A stretch of DNA of 64,000 nt from assembly GCA_903914415.1 (NCBI GenBank), contig CAIWOY010000152.1:1-64000 (forward strand), written 5' to 3'. This stretch comes from an uncultured Phycisphaerales bacterium (GTDB lineage Bacteria; Planctomycetota; Phycisphaerae; UBA1845; Fen-1342). This document shows, piece after piece, positions 36,384 to 44,056 of the stretch (positions within the stretch are counted from its first letter, which is position 1; each line of letters opens with the position of its first letter). Position numbers and translations under genes: made by a program. Under the pieces are notes generated by a model, which was not told the origin of the DNA, searched no databases, and worked only from the letters and a program-made list of their open reading frames with translations.

Positions 36384-37408
36384 GCGGCAAGCCGGAACAG
36401 AAGCCCGTGCGGGTGGGCGTCGTGGGTTACGGGTATTGGGGGCCGAACATCCTGCGCAACCTGACGGCGACGCCGGGCGTGACGCCCGTCATGCTCGCCG
36501 ACCAGGACGAGAAGCGGTTGGCGAAAGCGCACATGCAGTACCCCGCGCTGGAGACGACGACCGACGTCGATCAACTCTTCGGGCGCGACGATGTGGATGC
36601 GATCGCCGTGGTGACGCCGGTCTCGACGCACCACGCGCTGGCCAAGCGGGCGCTGGAGAGCGGCAAGCACGTGCTGGTCGAGAAGCCGATGACGGCGACG
36701 GTCGCGGAAGCCGAGGACCTGGTGCGCGTGGCGGCGCGGCAGCAGCGCTGCCTGATGGTCGATCACACGTTCCTGTACAACCCGGCGATCCAGGCGGTCC
36801 GGCAGTTGATCGCCGCGGGCCAGCTCGGCGAGATCCTCTATTATGACTCGACCCGCATCAATCTCGGCCTGTTCCAGCGCGATGTGAGCGTGATCTGGGA
36901 CCTCGGCCCGCACGACTTCGCCATCATGGACTACCTGCTCGGCCAGTACCCGACCAGCCTGACCGCGGTCGGGTCGACCTTCGGCCGGGCGCAGACCAGC
37001 GTCGCCTTCGTCGTCGCCAAGTTCGCCGACTCCACCCTGGCGCACTTCCATCTGAACTGGATGTCGCCGACGAAGGTCCGCCGGATCATCATCGGCGGCA
37101 CGCAGAAGATGGTGGTCTACGACATGGCGCTGCCGGAGGAGCAGGTCAAGGTCTACGACAAGGGCGTAGACTTCATCGAGCACGCCGGCGTGCACCAGAC
37201 GCTGGTGCAGTACCGCATCGGGGACATGCACTGCCCGCAGATTCCGAACACCGAGCCGCTCGCGCTCGTGTGCCAGGAGTTCGCCGGTGCGATCCGCGAC
37301 GGGCGTCCGCCGCTGACCGATGGCGCGGCGGGGCTGCGCGTCGTGCGGCTGCTCACCGCCGCGGAGCGGAGCCTGGAGCGCGACGGCAGCCCGGTGCTGT
37401 TGATGTAG
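36380..37408 (+). CDS. Gfo/Idh/MocA-family sugar-nucleotide dehydrogenase (WbpB-like)
   Basis: The 342 residues start with the Rossmann motif VGVVGYGYWGPN and include VLVEKPMT, the EKP motif whose lysine takes part in hydride transfer, and DLGPHDFAI with the catalytic-region histidine. WbpB/WlbA enzymes of this type oxidise C3 of UDP-GlcNAcA using NAD. It is coupled to the flippase-like gene by an ATGA overlap and precedes the acetyltransferase gene, which fits the WbpB-WbpE-WbpD sequence of steps. Confidence 0.92.
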   Translation: MSGKPEQKPVRVGVVGYGYWGPNILRNLTATPGVTPVMLADQDEKRLAKAHMQYPALETTTDVDQLFGRDDVDAIAVVTPVSTHHALAKRALESGKHVLVEKPMTATVAEAEDLVRVAARQQRCLMVDHTFLYNPAIQAVRQLIAAGQLGEILYYDSTRINLGLFQRDVSVIWDLGPHDFAIMDYLLGQYPTSLTAVGSTFGRAQTSVAFVVAKFADSTLAHFHLNWMSPTKVRRIIIGGTQKMVVYDMALPEEQVKVYDKGVDFIEHAGVHQTLVQYRIGDMHCPQIPNTEPLALVCQEFAGAIRDGRPPLTDGAAGLRVVRLLTAAERSLERDGSPVLLM

Positions 37409-37481
37409 GCGGGCCGACGAGGGGACGGAAGCTGCGGACGCCGGCGTGTGTTCTGCCGCGCTGCCGGGAGAGGCGAAACAG

Positions 37482-38168
37482 ATGATCGACTTCGAGCGTT
37501 ACAAGCAGGGCGAAGGCTGCCAGATCTACCCTGGGGCGTACATCTTCCCGAATGTTCAGCTTGGTAATCACGTCACGGTGTTCCCCGGGGCCGTCATCGG
37601 CCGCCCGCCGCTCAGCAGCGGGGCCACATCGCGCGTCGTGACGACTGCGGAGCTGCTGCCGGTGCTCATCGGCGACGGTTGCGTGATCGGGGCCCACGCG
37701 GTCATCTACATGGACGTGCGCATCGGGGCCCGCAGCATGATCTGTGACACCGCCTGCGTGCGCGAGGAGTGCGAGATCGGCGAGGAGACGGTCATCGCCA
37801 TGGGCGTCACGATCAACTACCGCGCCCGCATCGGCAGCCGCGTGAAGATCATGGACAACAGCCACATCACCGGCAACGCGGTGATCGAGGACGACGTCTT
37901 CGTCTCGACGCATGTGACGACGACCAATGACAACGCGATGGGCCGCAAGCCCCCCTCCGGCCGGGATTGGATCGGTAAAGGGCCGGTGATCCGCCGTTTC
38001 GCGACGATCGGCCAGGGGGCCTGCCTCCTGCCAGGCGTCGAGATCGGCCGCAACGCGATCGTCGGCGCGGGGGCGGTCGTGACGCACGACGTGCCCGCGG
38101 AGACTCTCGTTCTGGGCATTCCCGCGCGGCCGGTTCGGCGGCTGGGCCCGGATGAGATCCGGACCTAA
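37482..38168 (+). CDS. Left-handed beta-helix N-acetyltransferase (WbpD-like)
   Basis: The 228-residue protein is built from hexapeptide repeats (VTVFPGAVIG, IGDGCVIGAHAVI, IGEETVIAMGVTI, IGQGACLLPGVEIGRNAIVGAGAVV) of the LbH acyltransferase fold, which works as a trimer with active sites between subunits. In the Wbp pathway WbpD acetylates the C3 amino group of UDP-GlcNAc3NA. It is slightly longer than typical WbpD because of an inserted loop around residue 45. GGGAGAGG precedes the ATG by about 8 bases; an earlier in-frame ATG at 37446 lacks one. Confidence 0.88.
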   Translation: MIDFERYKQGEGCQIYPGAYIFPNVQLGNHVTVFPGAVIGRPPLSSGATSRVVTTAELLPVLIGDGCVIGAHAVIYMDVRIGARSMICDTACVREECEIGEETVIAMGVTINYRARIGSRVKIMDNSHITGNAVIEDDVFVSTHVTTTNDNAMGRKPPSGRDWIGKGPVIRRFATIGQGACLLPGVEIGRNAIVGAGAVVTHDVPAETLVLGIPARPVRRLGPDEIRT

Positions 38169-38232
38169 GCGGCAGCGGCGCGGTTAGCGTGGCGGGGAGG
38201 CGGCACTCGACACCAACAGGAGTACATCTGCG

Positions 38233-39009
38233 TTGAGCGAGGTAGCGCAGCCAGCCGCAGCTTCACGCCAAGTGCCCGCGGGCTCGCCGGTCTATCCTGG
38301 CCATCGCGTGCTGGCGATGTTCGCCTTCTGGAACGAGGGCTCGAAGCTGCAGCAGATGATTCCGCGGCTGCGGCCAGGGCTCGTGGACCAGTTCGTCGCG
38401 GTCAACGACGGCTCCACGGACGACGGCCCCGCGCTGCTCCGCAACGCTGGCATCCGCGTGCTCGACCAGGCGCACGTCGGGGCGGGGGCCGCGATCAAGA
38501 CGGCGGTGCGCTACGCTCTGGCCAGCGGCTTCGACATCCTGGTGCTCATGGCCGGCAACAACAAAGACAATCCCGAGGAGATCCCGCGCCTCCTCGAGCC
38601 CATCGTCGCCCGCGGCTACGACTACGTGCAGGGCAGCCGCTTCCTCCCGGGCGGGTCGAGCCCGCATCTGCCGGCGTTCCGCTGGCTGGCGATCAAGCTG
38701 CTCAGCGCCGTGTTCCGGCTGTATAGCTGGAAACGCTGCACGGACCTGACCAACGGTTTCCGCGCCTACCGGCTAAGCTTGTTCAGCGACCCGCGCATCA
38801 ACATCTGGCAGGACTGGCTGGACCAGTACGAGTACGAGTACTACGTGCACTGGAAGGCCTACACCCTGCGCTACAAAGTGACCGAGGTCCCCGTCACGAA
38901 GTCCTACCCGGCCCAGAAGGGCGTGGCGTACTCCAAGATCCGCCCGTTCACCGGCTGGTGGCAGATGCTCCGCCCGTTCGTTCTGCTGGGGCTGGGGCTG
39001 CGTAAGTAG
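38233..39009 (+). CDS. GT2 family glycosyltransferase (dolichol-phosphate mannosyltransferase-like)
   Basis: The 258 residues show a GT-A fold with FAFWNEGSKL, AVNDGSTDDG, GAGAAIKTAV and LVLMAGNNKDNPEE, where the usual DAD metal-binding motif is replaced by GNN. QGSRFLPGG and GFRAYR follow as in DPM-like enzymes that charge a lipid carrier with sugar. It has no membrane anchor. The lack of DxD makes activity uncertain, though variants occur in this family. The TTG start has AGGAG 10 bases upstream. It ends the UDP-sugar operon, and a repeat element follows. Confidence 0.88.
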   Translation: MSEVAQPAAASRQVPAGSPVYPGHRVLAMFAFWNEGSKLQQMIPRLRPGLVDQFVAVNDGSTDDGPALLRNAGIRVLDQAHVGAGAAIKTAVRYALASGFDILVLMAGNNKDNPEEIPRLLEPIVARGYDYVQGSRFLPGGSSPHLPAFRWLAIKLLSAVFRLYSWKRCTDLTNGFRAYRLSLFSDPRINIWQDWLDQYEYEYYVHWKAYTLRYKVTEVPVTKSYPAQKGVAYSKIRPFTGWWQMLRPFVLLGLGLRK

Positions 39010-39032
39010 CGGCACCGCGCCGCGCCGTGCTT

Positions 39033-39110
39033 AGTGTGCCTAACAGAACCCCCCTCCCTCCCAGGGAGGGGCTGGGGGAGGGTCAAAACGCCCGGGTTTT
39101 GATAGGCGCT
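39033..39110. repeat. Long form of the palindromic repeat, copy C
   Basis: The element has AGTGTGCCTAACAGAA at the left, the 33-bp core at 39051-39083, then a second hairpin TCAAAAC...GTTTTGA and GGCGCT. It closely matches copy D at 50604-50683. It lies between convergent genes and provides the stop and last codons of the minus-strand gene at 39083. Confidence 0.85.
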
Positions 39111-41131
39111 CTTAGCGACCACAGCGCATACACCGCCAGCGGGATCAGCGCCACGCGCGCCGGGAGCCCGTAGCGGTCGGTCGGCGTGAGCAGGTAAACG
39201 AACGGCGCGAAGTTGCTCAAGGCCAGCAGCGCCGCCGCGAAAACACCATAGCAGCGGTTGCGCAAGGCCAGCCAGGTGCCGGCGAGCGACAGGATCGCCA
39301 GGGGCGGCAGCAGCAGGTGATAGCCCTGGAACAGGCGGTCGAACCAGGCGCACGCCTGGCAGGAGGCCAGGTAGGAGGTATCCACCTTCAGGTCTGGGCA
39401 GGCCGCTGCCACCGCCGGGTAGCCCGGCGCGCTCTCGGTTCCCGGCACGAAGTTGCTGCGCTGCGGGTTCATTTCCGCCGGCCGCCCGCGCAGCGGCAGG
39501 GCGAGGAAGGCATTTGCGCCGATGAACTCGATCGGTGCCGGGTGCAGAAGCAGCCCGGACAGGTACCCGTAGGATTGCGCGGCCATCAGCAGGCTCACGT
39601 GCGGACGGCGCGCGTGCATCTCCGCCAGCGTTTGCGCCCGCGAGAACTTGCCGAAATCCGGCCCGACCTTGTGCCCCGCGCCGTCATAGGCGAACAGCGC
39701 CGTCTGGTTCAGGTCCAGTTGCTTCATCTCGTCGGCCGACTCCAGACGCTTGTCGGGCGTGAAACCCCGCGCCGCCGCCGCGCGGTCCTTCAGTATCGAA
39801 CGCGGCAGGCACAGCGCCATGAGCCCCACGGCGACGATCGGCCCGGCTAGGCGAACCCAACGGTCCGTCCGGTGCTGCAGGGTACTCATCAGCAACGCCA
39901 GGGGCGCCAGCACGAGCAGCGGCGCCGTGTTCGACCGCACGTAGGTCGCAGCCACACAACACAGGCCCACGAAAGCGGCGCTGAGCAACTCACGGGCGCG
40001 GCCGGCCGGCCGGGCCGTATCGCGCACGAAGTGGGAGGTAGCCGCCCAGACGACCAGCACCACCATGAACGTGGTCGGCGTCTCGGTCAATGCGTACCGC
40101 TCGAAGGCCAACTGGATCGGGTCCAAACCGACCAGCAGGAGCCCCACGACCGGCCACGGCGGCGGGACAAACCGGCGCAGCGTCAGGTACGTCAGGACGG
40201 CGCTCGCCACACCGAGCAGCGCGTTGCCGGCGCCGAGGATCACCGATGACGGACCGCCCATGCTCAGCAACAGCGCGAGCCAGAGGGAGAATCCGGGCGG
40301 CCGGAGGGCGCTGAAGTGCTCCAGACTGTGGGTTTCGAGGAACTTGAGCCCGTTGGCCATGTAGTCCGTGCTGTCCCAAGAGTAAAAGAACGGCGCCCAA
40401 CTCGCGATCCAGACGCGTACCAGTACAACCAGCGCGACGGCCAGGACGGCCCACGGCGTTCGCCGCGCCATGCCGGTCCGCGCCACGCGTGCGGCCACGG
40501 CGACGGCCGCGACGACGACACTCAACCCGAGCAGCGTAAGCGCGTACCCGGCCCCATGCGCGGTCCGGCCGAAGCCCGGCACTACGCCCAGTGGCAGCGC
40601 GCCGCTGGGGGAGGTGGTCACGAACTCCACCGGCCACGACGACGCCGTGGTCAGTCGCGCGTCGGCCGACGCGGCCGGTCGCAGGGAACGCTGCCGAAGC
40701 GGGATTCCGTACACCAGCTCGGCCACGCGAGCCTGGCTGAGTCTCACGTGCGCGCCGGGCGAATTGTCCCAATGCAGCGCGAGTTGCGTGAACGCGTATG
40801 TCGGCAGGGCCTGACGGACCTCGAAAGACTGCTCCGCCACAGCGGCCCGGTGCCCGGGCCCGTCGCCGTTGACCGTGGGCGCGTCGACGGCGAGCCATAC
40901 CCCGTTCGCAACCCCGTCTGCCGCGCGCACCCACTGCAGCGACCACCCGTCGTTGGCATTACTGAGGCGCAAGTCGATCCGGATCTGCCGCTCGAGTACC
41001 CACGGTGCCAGGAGTACCCAAAGCACCGCGGCGAGCAGGGGCACAGTGACCAGAAGCCACGGCCAGTGCGTCGCCCGGCGCGCGACCGACGCGAACCGCT
41101 CCGCCATCGACCTGCGTGGCCTACCTGACAT
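39083..41131 (-). CDS. Polytopic GT-C-like membrane protein (ArnT/GT39-type architecture)
   Basis: This 682-residue protein has an N-terminal membrane helix, a large extracytoplasmic beta-rich part (about 45-190) and then about eleven helices. YSWDSTDYMANGL near residue 260 resembles the first-loop acidic motif of GT-C transferases that use polyprenyl-phosphate sugars, and LRPPGFSLWLALL follows as in this fold. GGAGAGG sits 6 bases before the chosen ATG (41131). The stop and the last residues IKTRAF come from repeat copy C, so the gene's 3' end was captured by the element. It is not closely related to the tandem GT-C pair. Confidence 0.8.
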   Translation of the reverse strand: MSGRPRRSMAERFASVARRATHWPWLLVTVPLLAAVLWVLLAPWVLERQIRIDLRLSNANDGWSLQWVRAADGVANGVWLAVDAPTVNGDGPGHRAAVAEQSFEVRQALPTYAFTQLALHWDNSPGAHVRLSQARVAELVYGIPLRQRSLRPAASADARLTTASSWPVEFVTTSPSGALPLGVVPGFGRTAHGAGYALTLLGLSVVVAAVAVAARVARTGMARRTPWAVLAVALVVLVRVWIASWAPFFYSWDSTDYMANGLKFLETHSLEHFSALRPPGFSLWLALLLSMGGPSSVILGAGNALLGVASAVLTYLTLRRFVPPPWPVVGLLLVGLDPIQLAFERYALTETPTTFMVVLVVWAATSHFVRDTARPAGRARELLSAAFVGLCCVAATYVRSNTAPLLVLAPLALLMSTLQHRTDRWVRLAGPIVAVGLMALCLPRSILKDRAAAARGFTPDKRLESADEMKQLDLNQTALFAYDGAGHKVGPDFGKFSRAQTLAEMHARRPHVSLLMAAQSYGYLSGLLLHPAPIEFIGANAFLALPLRGRPAEMNPQRSNFVPGTESAPGYPAVAAACPDLKVDTSYLASCQACAWFDRLFQGYHLLLPPLAILSLAGTWLALRNRCYGVFAAALLALSNFAPFVYLLTPTDRYGLPARVALIPLAVYALWSLRAPIKTRAF

Positions 41132-41389
41132 GGTTGCCTCTCCAGGATTCGAGTACACAAACACTGCGCGCCGGGTCGTGCCGCCGGCGAGATCTTACCG
41201 TTAGTCCGCCTTGAAGGGCTATTCTACGCGCGCCGGTCGCTATGCGAGCTTCGTGGTGCTGCCGGTGCGAGACGGCCACACGCCGCGCTCAACTAATCCG
41301 TGGCCGCTCCGCCAGGATGGCAATGTTTTCGCCGAAACGCGCCGGGAGAATAAGGCGTGCCATGAGGCACGTGCGGATGTTTCGGTACT

Positions 41390-43465
41390 TCAATCTGTCG
41401 GCGCTGAGGCTGGTGGGGGTGGAGCCGGGGCGGACGCTGTTCCGGGCATGACGCCGCCGGCCTCATGGTCGAACAGCGTCATCTGGTAATCCCCACGCTC
41501 CGGTGCGTCCTCATACGCAATGCCGTAACCGAGTTCGGGGTGTCCGCGCAGGAAGCGGGCGTACGCAGAGTTCTTGTAAACCAGCACGTAGCGCGGCGCG
41601 AGCCGCTGGACGGAGCCGATCCAGGCGGCCATTTCTTCGGAGGAAAGCTCGATAAACGCCGCCGGACTGCCCGGCGTACCGGGCCACAACTCCCGTGGCG
41701 ATCCAGGCAGCATGCAAATGCGATTCGACCAGTCCTTGTTCAACAGCAGGGCCGGGAAGCTGTCCACGTTCCAGACCAGCAGCGCGCCGGCCGGGCAGCG
41801 GTGTCGAACGTAGTGAATCAGCGCCGGAGAGCACGTATAAGTCGGGGCGACTTCGACGCGCTCCGGCCGATCGGCGGTTCGCCGCGTCCAGGAGACGCCG
41901 CCCGTCTGCGCCGCCTGCCCCATGAGCCACGTGAGTTCGCGCACGACGCCCTGCACATTGGGCCAAGCCAACAGCAGCAGGCCCAGCGCAATCCCCGTGC
42001 CGGTGCGGCGCGGCAGCTCACTGAACACACACACCGCACAGGCAGCCAGTACGGCTATCACCGCGAAGCCGTAGCGTGGCACCGCGACCGGCGTAAAGAA
42101 CAGGCAAACGAGGATCCCGCCGACCAGCGCCAGCCGCCAGGTATTGCGCCGGAGCAGGGCCGCGACGGCGAAGCCCGCCGCGGGCAGCAGGAGGCCAAAG
42201 GGCAGCACCGGTCCGAAGCTGCCGAAGGATTCGACGGAAAGCGGCGCGTCAAAGTCGGTCCACGCGCGGTAGTAGCGCTCGAACAGGCCCATATCGCCGA
42301 TCGGTTTCTGGGCCGTCGTTTGGCCGCCCAGATTCACGGGGCCCGGGTCATGCGGTCCGCGCAGCAGCTCGTGGCCGGCGACGACGATGCGGTAGGGGTA
42401 GAACGGGTTTCCGTACTCGCGCCCGTACCGCACGTAGAGCGGAAGACCAAGCGCCAGAAAGACCGCGGCTGCGAGCGCCCGGCGTGAGATGATGAACCGC
42501 CCGATGCACGCGGCTGTTTGCGCCGGCCGGGTCCGCAAGAACAGCGGCTCGGCCAGGGCCAGCCCCACCAAGACGCACGCTAGCATGGGGTACTTGATCA
42601 GACACGCCTCGGCGAATCCCGCGGCGGCGAGCGCCCAGTCCGCCGTGACATCGTGGCTCTGCGGCCGCGGCGCGAGAAACGCCAGGGTCGCGACGATGGA
42701 GGCCGCGACGGCCATATCGGTGTAGCCGGATACCACGAGCATGAAGAAGAGCGGCATCGTGGCCAGCGCGATCGCCCCCAGCGCTGCTTCGCGCGGGCGC
42801 GCCCCGGTTCGCCGGGCCAGCACGTATACCCCCAGCAGCAGTTGCACGCCGAAGGCAAGCTGAACGGGATTGAACAAGAGATCGGTGTGCGTGAACTGAA
42901 GCGTCCAGTACCACAGATGCTCGCAGCCGCGCGGATAGAGGCGCCCCGCGGTCGGAATGAACGCATCCATCGGCCCGACGCGGCCGTCCTGATATGGCTG
43001 AAAGGCCATCGGCACGTGGTAGCTCAGGGCATCCCAGGCGCCCTGCACGACGTACAGGCCCGCGGCCAAGTAGATCAGCATCAGCAGGGCGACGCCGACG
43101 GCGCCGATCCCCGTGATCCAACCAATTCGGCGGAACCACGGCCAGAGCCGCCCGAGGATTTGTCTGGGCGCCGCGAGCAGTGCGCCGGGTCCGTGGCGCC
43201 GTCGTAACCACGCCAGGAGTGCCGCGGAACCGAGCACGTGTGCCAGCGGCAGCCAGTCCAGCGGTCGGGCGACCGGCACCCGCGAAAGCAGCTCGACCTC
43301 CGCGTACAGCGTGAGGACGACGATCAGGGTGGTCCCCAGGAGCCACTCCGCCGCGGAACCTTCGGGATCGGCCCGGTGCCGGATCGCAAGTACGCCCACA
43401 AAGAGGGCCCCGACTGCGACGACGGCGAGCGCCGCAAGCAACCAGCCGACAACGGTGACTTGCAT
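41390..43465 (-). CDS. Polytopic GT-C-like membrane protein, third and diverged paralogue of the tandem pair
   Basis: The 691 residues align along their whole length with the proteins at 27302 and 29479. Shared segments include WDALSYHVPMAFQPYQDGRVG, RGCEHLWYWTLQF, TDLLF, YVLARR and NLGG.TTA.KPI. Similarity is much lower than between the tandem copies, so this is an older duplicate. The position equivalent to the WDD acidic pair reads WDA, losing the second acid. The tail is again Ala/Pro-rich. The Shine-Dalgarno is weak. It is separate from the main locus, on the minus strand. Confidence 0.8.
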   Translation of the reverse strand: MQVTVVGWLLAALAVVAVGALFVGVLAIRHRADPEGSAAEWLLGTTLIVVLTLYAEVELLSRVPVARPLDWLPLAHVLGSAALLAWLRRRHGPGALLAAPRQILGRLWPWFRRIGWITGIGAVGVALLMLIYLAAGLYVVQGAWDALSYHVPMAFQPYQDGRVGPMDAFIPTAGRLYPRGCEHLWYWTLQFTHTDLLFNPVQLAFGVQLLLGVYVLARRTGARPREAALGAIALATMPLFFMLVVSGYTDMAVAASIVATLAFLAPRPQSHDVTADWALAAAGFAEACLIKYPMLACVLVGLALAEPLFLRTRPAQTAACIGRFIISRRALAAAVFLALGLPLYVRYGREYGNPFYPYRIVVAGHELLRGPHDPGPVNLGGQTTAQKPIGDMGLFERYYRAWTDFDAPLSVESFGSFGPVLPFGLLLPAAGFAVAALLRRNTWRLALVGGILVCLFFTPVAVPRYGFAVIAVLAACAVCVFSELPRRTGTGIALGLLLLAWPNVQGVVRELTWLMGQAAQTGGVSWTRRTADRPERVEVAPTYTCSPALIHYVRHRCPAGALLVWNVDSFPALLLNKDWSNRICMLPGSPRELWPGTPGSPAAFIELSSEEMAAWIGSVQRLAPRYVLVYKNSAYARFLRGHPELGYGIAYEDAPERGDYQMTLFDHEAGGVMPGTASAPAPPPPASAPTD

Positions 43466-43612
43466 GTGTGGATCCGGTGCCAGGCAAACGGCGGCCGATT
43501 CTCAGGGCCGTGCGCAGCCTCGTCAAGGCACGTGCGACGACTACCGCTGCGCTGCAGAACGTCACAGCGCGGCCTGCGCCCGCAACCCAATGTAGCGGCC
43601 GACCGCGTTGAC

Positions 43613-43641
43613 GTAGCGGCCGACCCCCGTGTCGGCCGTAG
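43613..43641. repeat. Dispersed palindromic repeat, copy 2
   Basis: This is the exact reverse complement of 5706-5734, preceded by a partial unit (GTAGCGGCCGACC at 43592-43604). It lies in the noncoding gap between the third GT-C gene and tRNA-Leu. Confidence 0.75.
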
Positions 43642-43740
43642 GCTGCGGAGAGCTTTGCGCGGCGCGCCACGATCCCGAACGTGTGTAGTACGGGCTGGTG
43701 GCTGGCGTTGGCTGGTTGTTCCTGGGCTTCCAGCCCTCAT

Positions 43741-43822
43741 TGCGAGAGGCGGGACTCGAACCCGCACGGGTTTCCCCGCCAGAACCTAAATCTGGTGCGT
43801 CTGCCAATTCCGCCACTCTCGC
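43741..43822 (-). tRNA. tRNA-Leu (anticodon UAG)
   Basis: Read on the minus strand, the acceptor arms GCGAGAG and CTCTCGC pair, with A as discriminator. The D-arm GGCGGAATTGGCAGACGC, anticodon stem CCAGA/TCTGG around TTTAGGT, a long variable arm and a GGTTCGAGTCC T-loop region give a class II leucine tRNA. CCA is not encoded. An open frame beginning MAELADAPDLGSGG across it is the usual tRNA-shadow artefact. Confidence 0.95.
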
Positions 43823-43833
43823 CGGGCGCGGTC

Positions 43834-43839
43834 ACTATA
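43834..43839 (-). promoter_or_regulatory. Candidate -10 box for tRNA-Leu
   Basis: On the minus strand TATAGT lies 11 bases upstream of the tRNA 5' end, preceded at 17 bases by a weak -35-like TGCAAA. Confidence 0.5.
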
Positions 43840-43906
43840 GCATCGCCGGGCAGCGTTTTGCACTTGGCGCCCGGCGGTCAACGGGCGGCGCCGCCAGGCG
43901 CGCAAC

Positions 43907-43935
43907 TTGACACAACGGGCGGCCCGGCTAAGCAT
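43907..43935 (+). promoter_or_regulatory. Possible promoter for topA
   Basis: A perfect -35 TTGACA (43907-43912) is followed 17 bases later by AAGCAT, a poor -10. It lies about 120 bases upstream of the topA ATG. Confidence 0.3.
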
Positions 43936-44056
43936 CAGGGGAAGATCAGACGCCGGAATCCCGATAAGGTCTGGTCGTCGGCTGGGTCGTGCGCGGACTG
44001 TGGATGTCGTCCGCTGACGCGTAACTTGTTACCGGAAAGCACGTTAGGTTGACATC

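Noticed and set aside
43562-43816. Frame starting MAELADAPDLGSGG on the minus strand
   Set aside because: It is a translation of the tRNA-Leu gene, a known annotation artefact.
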